This document shows, piece after piece, positions 12,401 to 25,034 of a stretch of 64,000 nt of DNA. The notes under the pieces are model-generated. The model saw only the letters and a program-made list of their open reading frames with translations. It was not told where the DNA came from and searched no databases. The DNA comes from Diploscapter coronatus (Eukaryota > Nematoda > Chromadorea > Rhabditida > Rhabditidae): assembly GCA_964036155.1 (NCBI GenBank), contig OZ038423.1, positions 32,689,249 to 32,753,248 on the forward strand, written 5' to 3'. Made by a program: the position numbers and the translations under genes. How positions within the stretch are numbered: position 1 is the first letter of the stretch; every line of letters begins with the position of its first letter.

Positions 12401-15400
12401 GTTCAGACTAGAAGGTATGGATTCGAAAATATAATTTTCATACATCATGGCTGAATTTTTCATACTATTAAATGGCCTTTAGTAAAATTTATCAGTTCGT
12501 TTTTTTTCGCTGCACTCCCTAGCCCTAGACCCTAGTAAATTTTACAGAAAGCCCTAGGAAATTTGTAAGAAAATCCGATTTTACCTGATCGCAAGCACCC
12601 GACTCCTTGCACTCGTCGATGTCGACGCATTGCCCGTTGACCAGTTTGAATCCCTCCTGGCAGTGGCAAATAGTAACATTTTTCACGAACGTGTTCCTGC
12701 ACGTGCAGCCGTTATCGCCTTTCTTGCAGAACGCTGAAAATCGTCATTTTTAAAATGTTAGTTTTCTAAATGCGAGTGCTTTCTCTCCAAGTTTTTAGGT
12801 GAGTACTTTTCTCGCAAACGTTTTCCCTCCTTTCAATCTTTTTTAGTTTTAATAGGGAAAAGTGCTCACAACCTATTATTTGAACTTACTCAGAAGATCC
12901 TCATGTGCGCACGTAATGTCGTCCCCACAAGTGCCTTCTCGTTTGTTGGCGCAGAGAATTTTGAAATCGATGCACTGGAGAGGTGTTCCGGGACAGGTGA
13001 ACTGCGTGGTGTTGTCACAGGAAATCGCTGGAAAATAGAAATTTGAAAACATTGACAATTTAAAATTTTTACGAGGCAAAGTGGCATTCGAGCAGGACTT
13101 GGGACTCTCGTCGCTACCGTCCGGGCACTCCTCAATCCCATTGCACCACGACTCTTTGGGCAGGCACTGAAATTTGAAAAATCATCTTATCGGTATTTTC
13201 TAAATTGCACAAAAATCACAGGTAAAATGAGAAAGGAGAGAAGAACTGAGGTGATATACACATAGACCAGAATGACTATTTCACCTGAAGCGGCTTAGAG
13301 GTGTCAGGTCCTTGTCTGGGACAGGCTCTTAGTCCGTCCTTGCATTCCGTTGTATGGCAATTTTTCTCGTCACTTCCATCAGGACAGTCGAAAATAGAAA
13401 GAAATAATTAGCATCAAGTTTTGCAAAAATCCTCACCTTCTTCCCCGTCACACTGCCACAGTTTGTTGATGCAGTGCGTGCTAGTTTCACAGGCGAATTC
13501 CTGCAAACATTACAAATTTTATTTGCCCCATTTTTTAACAAGAAAAAAATAAGGAAAAACCTCGTCAAATTTGCACGTATGGGTGACGTTCTGGCAGTCT
13601 CTCTCATCGCTGTGGTCCATGCAGTCCGGCTCGCCGTCGCATCTGAAGGATAATTGGTCTAATTTGGGTAATTATCTCTATAATTCGAGTAGCTAGGTCT
13701 GTAATAAGTGTAATTCAGTTTTATGGGTTGGAGATGTGTGATTCATGTATCAAAATTGTAGAGGGCTTTCCTCGTAACTTTTGATACAAATCGCCTCCAG
13801 CCATATATTTGAATTAAGGGAACTATCTCGTTAATTGGCTAATTATCCCACTTCCAGGATTTTGGAATGCATCCATCCTTCTCGCACTTGAACATGTGCG
13901 AGTCCGTGCAGTACTCGTCCTTGTTCAGGTTGCAATGAGCCGGCCCATTCTTGGACTCGTCGCTGCCGTCATCGCTGAACATAAGAAATGAGTTTGAGCA
14001 TTTTTTAAAAGTTCAAGAATAATCCCATTTAGAAAATGTAGTTCTTTCTAAAGATGCTACTTTTAAAGTCTTTTTTGGAAAACTAAAGAACAATTCCCTT
14101 TAGAAATTTTAGTTCTTTTGGAATTTTTCAGTTAGAATTCGTAAAACGCACCAATCGATCTCATGATCGCATTTCCAGGACTCGAAAATGCACTGGCCGT
14201 CGGAGCACCTGGAAATGAACAACATTAAAGAAAAGTTCGAATATTTATTTTAAAATGCACTATTGTCAACGCGCAAAAGAGAATATTCAAGCATAGAGAG
14301 AGTATAGCAAGCAGACTCTGGTAGCTCTCGATAAAATAGTGTGTTCAGTGAGGAGAACTAGAGGCATGATTAGAGCGCTGCCTCTACATGCACCAGCTCC
14401 CAATGATCCCCTTTTCCGCGACACTAATACTTTAAGGAAAATAATTAGAGAAGAAAAAAGTATAAGGTCTATAAAAATAGATCGTCGTGAGTTTTCATAT
14501 TGGCTGACAATCCGTATTTCGAAGACACCTACTGAAATTCATTATCAGCGCATTTCTTCTGACTGTCGCAGTCCTTCTCGTCCATGCCATTCGAGCAGTC
14601 TCTCTGTCCGTCACAGACCCAGGTCTTGGGGATGCACAGACGAAAGCTGCCGTCCATCTCGTTGCACTGGAACTGGGTCGCGTTGTTGCAAGCGACTGCT
14701 GAAATTCAAAGTTTTGAAGATTGTTATAATTATTCGAAAAAGCAGGTTCAGAACATCGTCAGAATAAATTATTCTTTTTATTTGTTTTGAAAATCTAGAA
14801 AAAAAAAACTCACATGGACAGTCCTTCTCGTCACTTTTGTCTTGGCAATCTGAAAATGACAAATTTTAACGATTTTATGAAATTCCAAAAATCGCACCGA
14901 TCTCCCCATCGCAGACCCACTTCTTGGGGATGCAAGAGGGCGAGAGACTGTCTGCGAAACGACGGCCAGAAGTCCCTTCAAACACGCCGCATTTGTGCTC
15001 TTTATCGGAACATTCTTCTGGAATTTTTAGAATTTGGATTTTTTCAAATTACTGTAAAAATAGAAATTTTGAACCACATATGGAAAAATTGGAATAAATT
15101 GATTAGTATTTTTTGTCAAACTTACAATATTTTTGAAACACATGAAAAAATCAGGATTAAGTGATCTAGTATTTCATAAATCATCATCTCTTATCATTTA
15201 AAAACAGTAAAATAATTTATGATTATGAAATGGGCAAAAATTCCATTCATTTTCACCATACTTCAGTGTCCAGGTTGCTTAAATTCCTCATTCTCCCCTT
15301 TCCTGCCTTGCTTTTCAAACTGTTTGCTTAAAAGAATGGCCGTGTCTCTCTCACTTCCTTCCCACCCTTCTCCTGACAAACTCGAGAGAAACAGTTAGCA

Positions 15401-16986
15401 ATGTGAAAATGCGCAACAAAAAAAGTTATAGATCAGTAGCAATGCATAACTCTTTCTTTGTAATCATATCAAATTTTCGCCATATTGTAAAAGTCAGTAA
15501 TTTTCATGGAAGGTCGATGGTTTTACAGCTAAGATTTTGTGTCAATATGAATGAGATAGCTTTCTGACGATTCCCCAATTTCTTTCCTACCTATTGAGAT
15601 TATCTTTTGTCAAAATTCACTTTTCTAGAGAACATAAAATAAATCAAAATTCTTGTACCGTTACAATCCTTCTCGTCCTCGCCCGTTTCGCAATCGATGT
15701 CTTGATCGCAACGCCACGCCTTCGGAATGCATCGCCCGTTCGCGCACTTGAATGTGTCGTTCGTGCATTCTGAAATGCAGATTTTTCGTAGAATTCAGTT
15801 TGTCGTAAAATAACTACACTAATTTCTGTGTGAATTCGGCATTAGTGACATGCTCGCAAAATTCAAATAAATCCAGCTGGTGTTTTTTCCTCTCAAATTG
15901 GCATTTTCATAAAAGACAGCTTGAGTTGTGATATTCTAGAGAAAACGAAATCCCGTGTCTTGCGGAATCAAAAATATCAAGCTCAAAACATCACACTACG
16001 TTCACTAAATGAGTGCAAAACTAAGCAACTACGATATTTTTACCCATTTTGATAGAGGGATAAGGTTGTCGCTGACCCAATCTAACATCGGCAGCTAAAA
16101 TTTCGAATCATCAATTTTCCTCCATTTCTCCTCGAAAAAAAGAAAAATACGAGTGCCCTTTGACCATATAATTTTTCGATCGCTGATAAGAAATTCGTTG
16201 AAAATCCATAATTGCATTGAAGGAGCTTACCAGACTGACACTTCTTATCACCAATTTTTTGAAGTGCTCCCTCACTTTGGTGCCAAAATCGATTTTTGAG
16301 GGTTTCAATTTCAAAATAGAGAACATTCGAGAAAGAATTACTAATTTCAAAAGATCGAAACACAAAATACATCAAGATAAATTTGAAAATCATCCGTTTT
16401 TCAAAAATTTAGCAATTGAGATTCAGAACAATTTTTCAATTTTTGTTCAAACATTCAATATTTTTCCTCATTATCAATTTTTGGAACTGGATACTTTTCC
16501 AGATTGACCCTTCCCAACTAGATTATAGAGCAAAAATGTGACATTAGGTTTAGGCTCACTCGAGCCGGGATAAACAATTATTTTCTAGCGTTTCTATTCC
16601 AACGTATCGAATTTCACTATGCTGACTAGAGCTATGCTTCTAACCAACAACACCATGCCTTTGTTAGAAAATGCAGATGAAAACAGTGGCGAGTTTTTTT
16701 TCTCGAAAAATCAATAAATACCTCGTTTGATTGGGGTGGGATCACGCCGGGCAGTAATGGTTCTGAAAAATATCGGTTTTCTTGAAATCTTGAAAAACTA
16801 AACAAAAAATCAGAAGTTATATTTTCCGAGAAAAAATCGAGTACTTTCCGCCTAAATCAGTGAATTTAGAGAAAAGTGCTCGAAATAGGTAGTTTTTCAA
16901 GAAAGTAACGAAAAGTACCTGGAAAAGTAGAGGAATATGAATAGGACAGTGAAATTGAGCAGCAGCCTGGTGCCAAGACCATTCAT
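9423..16986 (-). CDS. LDL receptor/VLDL receptor-like endocytic receptor
   Basis: 25 minus-strand exons: 16919-16986, 16722-16762, 15659-15769, 14898-15017, 14814-14849, 14533-14698, 14152-14208, 13852-13974, 13561-13642, 13437-13500, 13285-13388, 13073-13166, 12890-13027, 12585-12733, 12159-12292, 12017-12116, 11699-11902, 11279-11446, 10751-10882, 10548-10658, 10403-10501, 9950-10100, 9762-9841, 9610-9719, 9423-9531; 916 residues. Order: signal peptide (1-26), eight LDL-A repeats with CDGxxDCxDxSDEKDC motifs (about 37-380), EGF, calcium-binding EGF (DIDEC), a six-bladed YWTD propeller (about 485-767; [20 protein letters not shown]), EGF, transmembrane helix (about 822-844), and a tail with FDNPIYRRT, an NPxY clathrin-adaptor signal (about 865). 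This is the VLDLR layout; it should bind and internalise lipoprotein- or yolk-like ligands. Repeat 8 lacks the SDE motif. The acceptor before 13388 reads TTTTCG instead of AG. Confidence 0.9.
11164..11251. repeat. inverted repeat in receptor intron
   Basis: CAGACGTT and TTTTTCACCGCAAA at 11164-11193 are reverse-complemented at 11231-11251. It lies wholly within the intron between exons 10751-10882 and 11279-11446. Confidence 0.7.
13711..13818. repeat. inverted repeat in receptor intron
   Basis: Arms of about 45 bases (13711-13758 and 13775-13818) pair imperfectly, including TGTATCAAAA with TTTTGATACA and GGTTGGAG with CTCCAGCC. It sits in the intron 13643-13851. Confidence 0.7.
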
Positions 16987-19447
16987 CTTTATCGATTTTT
17001 CCGAATTTCAATCCTCAAAATCCTTTTTCGTCGATCCAATCAGAGTGAAAAGCTGAATGGGAAATTTTAAAATTGAACTATTTCTGCTGTTTTAGGAAAA
17101 TATTCGAGAATAAAGTCGAGAAGAATGAAAATAACCTTTCATAGATTTTTCGAGAAAGACAGAAATTTTGAATCCCTAGAATTTTAAAAATAATAAAGGA
17201 AAAAGATAAATGTGTGGCTGGATGAATAATTTTTAAGAAAAAGTCGCAGTGTTTTCAACAAAATGAGCCCATGGGTTGTAACGATTGAATTCGATGACAA
17301 ACTGACAAGTGTGATAAAGAAATAAAGGAGCAAAGAAACAAGAAAGAGTGACTCAAGCCTGGAAAAAGAACAAGGGATGAATAATTCTGCTCAAAGATAG
17401 AAGGATATTTCCAAAATATCCGATCTAAATTCGAGAGAATCAAATGATTGAATTCTTGGAATTCTCCCAATGAGAGACAATTAGCCAGTTGTTAATTGAT
17501 CGATCGAATAAGGAAAAAAATTAATTAACGTGGGTTGGGAATGACATGCTGGCGTTAATTCGAAGGAAATCGGGAAAAAATTTATCAATTATAAAAAATA
17601 TCCTTCTAACCTCCATACTTTTACAAATATCACCCATTTTGCAAAAAAAAAATGATTACTTTTATGAAAAATGGAGGTTAACTTGGACGATTTTGACAAC
17701 GAGCCAAAATTCACCAAAAATCAATTACTGAATTATCCCAATGCTTCGCATTCACCCCCGTTCCTTTTCAGAACTCTAGACTTGCAAAAAAAATAGTCCA
17801 CCTCTCATCCAACAAGTCAATGCTTTAAGTGACGCGATCCGATGACAAACGCGACTATTTTCGCGAAAAAGAGACAAACCACCGACCAAAACAACATTCC
17901 GAAAATCAAAACGAGAAATTAGCATGCAAAATGCATTCAAAACACCGAAAATGTCAAGAAAATCATCAATTCATTATCGATGATTTATTATTTCGACACT
18001 CGGCATGAGCGAATTTGCGAGAACGCGCTGTGCGCTTCCCCTTTGAGCGTAAAGGTCGGACAAAAAGGGAAAAGCAGTTGGTTCGGTCGATTACGGCCAA
18101 AGGCGGTCTAGTAGGGCGATTTTTTCAAATACGGAACTAGGTTGACTGGAGAATTGATTGCTCGAGCCACAAGACAAAATACGAAATCACAAATCACGTG
18201 AGAACGTCGAAAAGACCGGGGACAAGTCATGCTTATAATCATCATCACTTTTCCTCGGAAAATGTAAACAATTTCGAAAATTACAAAAGCCGGCTATAAA
18301 AATTTGAATATGCTCATCGTTTTTTTCTATTTTCTAAACAAATTTTGAAATAAAAAATTTTACTATTTCGAAAATTTTGCAGCCAGCCGGTCGTTCGCTA
18401 TCAATAACATTTCGAAATCGTCCCGCTCAAAAATCGTTTTTTAGAAAGAATTGGTTAGTTCAATGTTGAGTTGACTAAATATTTATTTCGAGATGTGGTG
18501 ATGCTAGCTTGCAAAATGAGTAGGAAAAGACTGAAAAGTAGACAAAGACAGAGCAGAGAGACAGATAAAGGCGGAAAAAGTAACGAGAAAAATACAATGA
18601 AAAAAGAGGTGCACCCTCGCCTCACACGCAACACACAAATACATTCACAAAATCGATAACACGGGCCTAACTACAATGTGTGTGAAATGGGTGTTTACTA
18701 ACCATTTCGGAAAGCATGCAAGCCCCTAGGCTAATCAACTCATTTGAGCCTAATTCGGCAGGTCAGGCTCAAACTGGGTCGCAATAGAGAACCGCATTTG
18801 AGCTCAGAAGTCCTCGAGCATGAACATCAATAAAGCTGTGAAAAAGGCAAAAATGCTGAAAAATAGAATTTCAAAAACATCTGCAAAAATGTGATATTCG
18901 ACAAGTCATCAGCACTGGGCGACTAATATTGGAAAACGAGGAGACGGTTTTTGACGCAATTGCGAAATTTGAACAGTGAAAGACTGCAAAATCATAAGCC
19001 TTTCCACTCTCTCGATCTCTTCATTGCTTTGGCATCGTTATAGAGAATGAGCAAGCCCCCATCCATACTCTGTGTTTTCCCTTTTCATATCTGCGCCATA
19101 CACTCTAACCAATGACTGTGAACCTTTTTCCATCTCTCTATAAGATAAATCCAACACTATTCCGCCATTTTCTCGTCGTCGGGCGTTCACTTTATGTCAA
19201 TCGTCAGTAAACACAGAGGAGAAGCGAATTTTGTTAGACCAGAACAAATTTGCGAGGATATAAACGGATAAATTATGAGATAAAATTTGTATATGTTTTC
19301 GTCACTCATTCGAATACAATTCATTTTTCTAGCTTTATTATTTTGCGAATGATTCAGAAGTGAAGTCTAAGATAAACGTTTGCAGAATCTTGCAAGTAAG
19401 TTTCATAGAAATACAGATAGACGAAATAGAGGAATGTAGGTTTCCGG
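16987..19447. other. intergenic, probable upstream region of the LDL-receptor-like gene
   Basis: About 2.5 kb, AT-rich, with only short unlinked open frames. A short inverted repeat (arms TAACCTCCAT and ATGGAGGTTA) lies at 17607-17680. No gene supported. Confidence 0.6.
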
Positions 19448-19959
19448 TCATTTCTTTATGGACTTGTCATCGATTTTTATCGCTCCATCTGAAATTTGCA
19501 ACTTTGAGAAGGAAAACCTGCAGATTGTTCTCGGACCTTTAGATTTATCGGGGATTTTCACTTCAATGGTTGGAGCTGGTTGCTTTTCGCCTGAAATCGT
19601 AGCCTGAGAAGATAATCAAATTAACTTTTTCTCTGTATCCCTAGATACACATCTCTTCTCCCCTGTCCCAGATTTCAAACAATCACATCACATCACTCAT
19701 CACCACTAACCTATTGGCTGAGGCCTTGGACTATCAGGAATACACGTAGGAGGAGCTAGGAGTCCTTGTATTGTACTCTAAAATCGAGAATCTAGGCGTT
19801 GTCTTCGGGGAAATTGAAAGGAAGTCCTACATCATTGGAGTCTTGACGGAACGCCATTTGTCTTACTAAACTAGGCCTGCGAACACCCAGCATCGCATAG
19901 TTTTGGAAATAGGCGATTTTTGGCTGAAGGGTTCACCTTGTAGTTACGTATTGCAGATT
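19448..19959 (-). CDS. small unrecognised gene, 3' exons only
   Basis: Four short minus-strand exons join without frame breaks: 19937-19959, 19831-19876, 19711-19777, 19448-19590, ending TGA at 19448-19450. Introns are 53-120 nt with GT donors and CAG or TAG acceptors. The product includes RPSLVRQMAFRQDS, PPTCIPDSPRPQP, APTIEVKIPDKSKGP and FSFSKLQISDGAIKIDD: hydrophilic, Pro- and Lys-rich, no family recognised. RPSLVRQ fits a basophilic kinase site, an inference only. The 5' end is unresolved. Candidate upstream exons run to about 20252, among them an acceptor at 20036 (TTACAG then GAATATCTCC) and a short ATG exon ending at 20252, but their phases conflict with one another. The model could be the end of a longer gene. 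Confidence 0.5.
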
Positions 19960-21601
19960 CTGAAAATGGGAAGAACTTTTACGAGCTAGGTAGACAAGAA
20001 CAAGAGCATTGATCCAAGTCGGAGATATTCCTGTAACGGGAAAGAAAGCGGATTAGCGCGTTTAAATGTGACACGCGAACCCGCAAGAGCTCTTCTGGTG
20101 TATTGTGCGATAAAATGACATGATAGCTATAGACCGACATAAAGCCGCTAGATAACGAGAATTGTAGTTGCGAAAGAATGGAAAATATTTCTCGAGAAAT
20201 GGAAGTTAGAGCTTTCATTCTAGCGCAATAACAAAGTTGTATAAGTTCTCATAAACGGCTATTTTAGGAAAAAGCGAGTTGAAATGATATGATAGAAGGC
20301 AGTATTGATAGAAATGAGTAGGCCTTTCCGCAAAAACAATGCTATGTGCTGCACAATGTCTAGACCTTTCTTCGCTTACAAATTTCAAACACAAATATTT
20401 GCGCGAACTGATGTCAGTTGATACGATTAGTTGCTGAACTGATAAGTCAGGTATGCGTCAAGGCGGAAATCAGGAAACCAAATAGGAGTCAAAACATAAG
20501 GTTTAAATTGAGCGACTCGAGTCATCCCAGAACCTAAGCAGAGGAACACACCCTCCAAGGGGCTGTCTCTCAATAGACATATCTGTGCTTCTCTACACGT
20601 GCAATGTAACCATGGAGATGTGGAGCTATTCGGCGAAGGAGTGGATAAAGAGAGATGTAGGAAAGGAAAGCCGAGAAAATCACAAACAATTGTCGGCGAC
20701 AGTTGAAGGTTCGAAACACTGAACTCCTAATTCATTCGTCATTCGCCAGTGTCAGGTGGCTATTCCACATAAATTATGAGAAATACGATTAGAATCAAAA
20801 CACGGGAAAGAACATTTCACCATTAAACAGGTATAAGTAGCTTTTTAGATCAAATTGAAAGTAACAAAATAAAAACTATGAGGTATAGCCAAATTTTACT
20901 AGATCTAACGGAAGCTATAAAATTTTGGAGGAATTCCCCTACAAAACGCATGCGAATTTCTGCGCTCTATTGCGTAACACGACACATGCAAACGCTCATA
21001 TTTACGTTCTACTTGAACGAATCAGAGAAAAGAAGGTGCGGTTCAATGCTCAGATATTTTAGTCTTTATTACGTTCCACGAATATAAATTCTTCAAATAA
21101 AATTTTGAAATTTCAAAAATCTATATGGATCGACAACCACCGATGCATTCGGCGAATTTTCATTTATGTTGGAAGCACAACACAACAAAATGTCATTAAG
21201 AAATGATTATGAATAAAAATTCGTCAAAGACATCGCGCGTTGTCAATTAGAAAATATGAAGGCTAATCCGAAGGGAAGAAAATTGGCAAGTACCCGTAGA
21301 CATATTCAAAAATAGCGGTAGCCAAAGGTTCGACTCGTTCGAGAGAGTGAGAACTAGAGAAACTGCATTGCAGCATCGGCGGACCACATTTTTACACCGA
21401 TAAATTATTCACGCAAATCAATATGGGGAATTCTCAACAGAGGAAAACAACGTATTTTTAGCCGGCGAATTTCGAGAATGAAATCCACCGAAATCTTCAC
21501 ATCGAATAGTTTTACCCGCAATTCACGAATAACTCTAGTCAAATTGTTTTAAGGAGAAAAAGTGATGCTTGCTCAGGAAGCCAACCCAAAATAGACTCAT
21601 T
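19960..21601. other. no confident gene
   Basis: 19960-20260 may contain 5' exons of the small gene to its left. 20260-21600 shows no phase-consistent exons. AMT 3' UTR signals must lie just below 21602. Confidence 0.5.
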
Positions 21602-24600
21602 CTAAACCGGATTATCTTTTGGAGGAGGTTCGGGAGCAACTCTGTTGTTTTTACTGAGTGTAGCAATGGAAGAGACGTATGAGTCGACTGAGACGTCGGA
21701 AGGCGGAGTCATCGGGCCTTTGGTTGCTGTGTTTCGAACGAATTTGCTAGTTGTGGCTGGACGAATTGATATGTTGACGTTCGACGTCGTCGTGGGGCGG
21801 TCACCCTGAGAATACATTGTAGACGTACTTTCATACGATTGAATTGTTACCTGCTGAAGTCTCTGTCCAGCTCGAGGATAGGTGTTTCGCAGTGATTCTC
21901 GCGATGCATTTATCGAAGGATCTTCGCTTGAGTTTGCCTGCCCTTTCTCAGCGTCATCCATTATGTCTTGACTGGGTATAGTCTTCAAGTCTGATCTTTC
22001 AATGTCCTTGCTTTTTCGTTCCTCTGTATTGATGCCGCTTGGACCCGGCTCATCAGGGTTGTTGTCGTCTCTAAAATCATAAGTTTGGAATTCGATACTC
22101 TGATTGCAGGACACACCTTTGTGAGTATTTGCCTTCACGCTTGCTTTTCTTCCTCCCCTTCTTTGGAGGTGGCTCTTTCAATTGATCGACTGGCTTCGCA
22201 TTCTCATGTTCATTTACGACTATTGACTCATACGCCTTTGGCTCTTCAGGTGGAATTTGCTGCTGATCTGACTCAGGTTCTTCCCAGGTTTCTGAATCTC
22301 GTTCTCTTGTCGTTTCACTGCCTCGAGGTGGCTTGGCTGGAGGATGTATCGTGATTCCGTTGGGAAGCGTGTTTGATCGCAATGCTTCGCGATTAGGCCG
22401 ACGATAGAGCTGACTGTTGCCTCTTGAAATGTCTAAAATCCACAAGTTGTGATGGATTTTGTGGGAAAAACAGACTTCCATTGAGATAGGTTCCGTTATT
22501 ATGAAGGCGATTGAAGGCTGACAATTCCGATTCCCTCTTCAGTTTGGCCTCTTCAAGCCGCTGCAACCGCCTCTTTTGCTTGGCGAGCATTTTCCACTTG
22601 GTGATAGCCTTTGTGACAGTTTGGAACGTTCTAAAGTTGCGTTTGAAAAAGGCTCTACAATTTCACTTGCAACCTTGTGCTCAGTGGCTTCTCCACGACG
22701 TATCGAGCAACATTGGTTCCTGCCAGTCCGTGTTCGATCACATCCGCACCAATTTGTTCTTCGTAATCGGTGACTCTCAATCCCAATGGACTCTTGCTGA
22801 TGCACTGAAACGCTTCCTTTGAAAATTCAACAAGTCTCCGACCATTTGACTCACGAATAGCACTAAGAGTCCCATAGTCGCACTGTACACAAGGATAGTA
22901 AGTGTGCAGAGTAGCTGGATGCCGAGTAGATTGAAGCTCCAAGAGTACAACAGACCCGCATTGTCATTCGTCGCAGAGGCCTGAGTTATGAACAATCCTA
23001 GTCTACCAACTTCATCAAGCTTACGATGCTCTTGTCGCGTTCACAGAAAATCCCAACTGCTATCATTCCCCAGATGGACGAGGTCAGATGAATTGGGACC
23101 ACTCCAACTGGGTCGTCAATCTGCCATCTGTCCAGTAATGGAAGAACTGATATTGAGAAAGCGGCTGAGACTGATCCAATTATGAGAGCATGCCAAGGTC
23201 GTGAGACGGCGCAGAGTGCTAAATTTCGGTCATTGTTGAAGAAGGACGATAAAAATTGAGCACACCTGTTATAGACACGATTGATGATAGAATTCCATTG
23301 ATGAGCAGATTGACTTGAAGCTTTTTCGTCTTGTAGAAGCTGATGACGATGGAAGTGGCTCCACCGCCTATCGAGCTCATAATCGTAGCCACTGCTGCCC
23401 GAGCTCCTAGCCTCCATCGACCACCGGTAATTCCCCAAACCGAACCAGCATTTATCCCTAAAATGTATTGTAGATCATCGATAACTTGAGACGAAATAAA
23501 AGGCACGTCCTTCTTTCTCCCTCCTCCTTTGAGTCTTGAAATGCACGCACTGACGACATGTATTCATTTGGCGATTCCTTTTTATTTTCTTTCGTTTTCC
23601 ACTGCTCTTTTATCGAAATTAACAAGGGTTTCGCAATAAGCACTTGCCAATTATTAGCTTTTATCGATATTCATACAAATTAATTGGCCAATTATCGATA
23701 ATCACCTTTAAGAGGGGGAAAAGCGGAAAGAAACAAAGAGCACTTCTAGTGAATAAATGCTCGTCTCTGGAGCATTCCGAGACTCACAGAGAGGGGAAAA
23801 AGAGTTACGCTCCTTTTATCTCGTCTCAAGTTATCGGTCATTCACAATGCAAGTCTTTGTAAACACTCATTTTCAAAAAGGAAATCCGTCCTCAATAACA
23901 GGAAATTGCTGTGTATGCATTCAGTGATCAACCTCAAAATAGACATAAATTCGAGAAACGCTCTTACCGAACCATCCCCACCAGAGTAAAAACGTTCCTG
24001 AAATGATTTCGAGATTTTTATGGGTCTTTGTATGAATAATTAATACCTAATAACGCATTTGTTGGACTGCTCATCTGATGCACGCTATCTTCGTCAAACC
24101 TTTTCCGCCGAGGCTTCAAATAGACTGTTGCGATTAATCCGATGATTCCTCCAACCATATGGACCTGAATTAAGCTTAGCTTGAGCTATTTCTTGGCGTA
24201 TTGATTGTCTTACAGCCGAACAGCCTGCGAAATCGACTACCCCTAGTTTGTAGAAGAAGCCCCGTTTGTCCCAGACCCAGTGAGCTGGCAGAGCTTGTAT
24301 GAGGATGACGAGACAACCCAGCAGAATATAGGACTTCAGCTTGGCTCGCTCAGCCACAGCACCTGAAATTGATCCGATTAGACTCGATGTTGGGGATCTC
24401 TGAACGAGATCTCTACCCGATACGATAGTTGAAGCGGTCGTAGCTAATGATAGTTCAAAGAGAAATGCCGCATATGACCAACCCTCTTCGTTGACGTTCA
24501 TTTGATCTCTAAAGATAGAAAAAGTTGGAATTTTTAAGCACAATTTGGGGAACCTCGTGGGATCATAAAAGAATCGTCCAAACCCGATGAACCAATTGCA

Positions 24601-25034
24601 TATTGGCTCATAATCGCCGTAACTAAACAAATTAATTTATTCATTTAAATTTTGAGAGTCGCGCAACCTTAACCCGTAACCAACGCTCCAATAAGATAAA
24701 CCGCCAAAGACTACATCTACCACGTTCTTAACCATAATGTTGACTTCATCTTTGGCCGAGACACTACCGGATTCGAGCAGACCGAATCCTGGAAAATTTC
24801 AGTTTGGTTGTGAAAGCCAATAGAATCTGTACCGGAGTGCATAGTGAAGATGATAAATGAGCTCGTGATGATCCATACGGCGTCATCTTGGTAGAGCTTG
24901 TCCACTTCAGGCGTATTATACTGGGCAGCATAATGTGTGATTTCTGAAGCATCACGTGGCGCTTTTTCAACCTGTTGGTTTTTGAACTTACGGACGATAG
25001 GTACAGCAGATATATTGATAGAACCACTCATCAT
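21602..25034 (-). CDS. ammonium transporter (AMT/Rh family) with long C-terminal tail
   Basis: Exons: 24833-25034, 24674-24788, 24554-24622, 24417-24508, 24214-24362, 24047-24164, 23968-23997, 23266-23457, 23025-23218, 22843-22980, 22674-22804, 22476-22630, 22117-22432, 21851-22070, 21602-21805; about 774 residues. AMT proteins are trimeric eleven-helix membrane proteins that move ammonium/ammonia. Family blocks: MHSGFGLLESGSVSAKDEVN, ATTASTIVSGAVAERAKLKS, GVVDFAGCSAVHMVGG, FLLWWGWFGINAGS, DDPVGVVPIHL and GADVIEHGLAGTNVA. Both pore histidines are present (ALPAHWVW and VPIHLTSS). The last 250 residues form a hydrophilic Glu/Lys/Pro/Ser-rich cytoplasmic tail starting with a Lys/Arg-rich helix (AITKWKMLAKQKRRLQRLEE). 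Exon 23968-23997 is only 30 nt, and intron 22805-22842 is 38 nt. The 45-nt segment 21806-21850 has good splice signals but is also open and in frame, so it may be retained. Which of the four C. elegans amt genes it matches was not settled. Confidence 0.92.

Noticed and set aside
20700..20730. GGTTCGAAACAC resembling a tRNA B box
   Set aside because: No A box or cloverleaf can be formed around it.
22975..23035. Apparent frameshift in the ammonium transporter between ERDKSI and GLFITQ
   Set aside because: A 44-nt intron (22981-23024, GTAAGC to CTCAG) joins ATC to GCC in frame, so no frameshift is needed.
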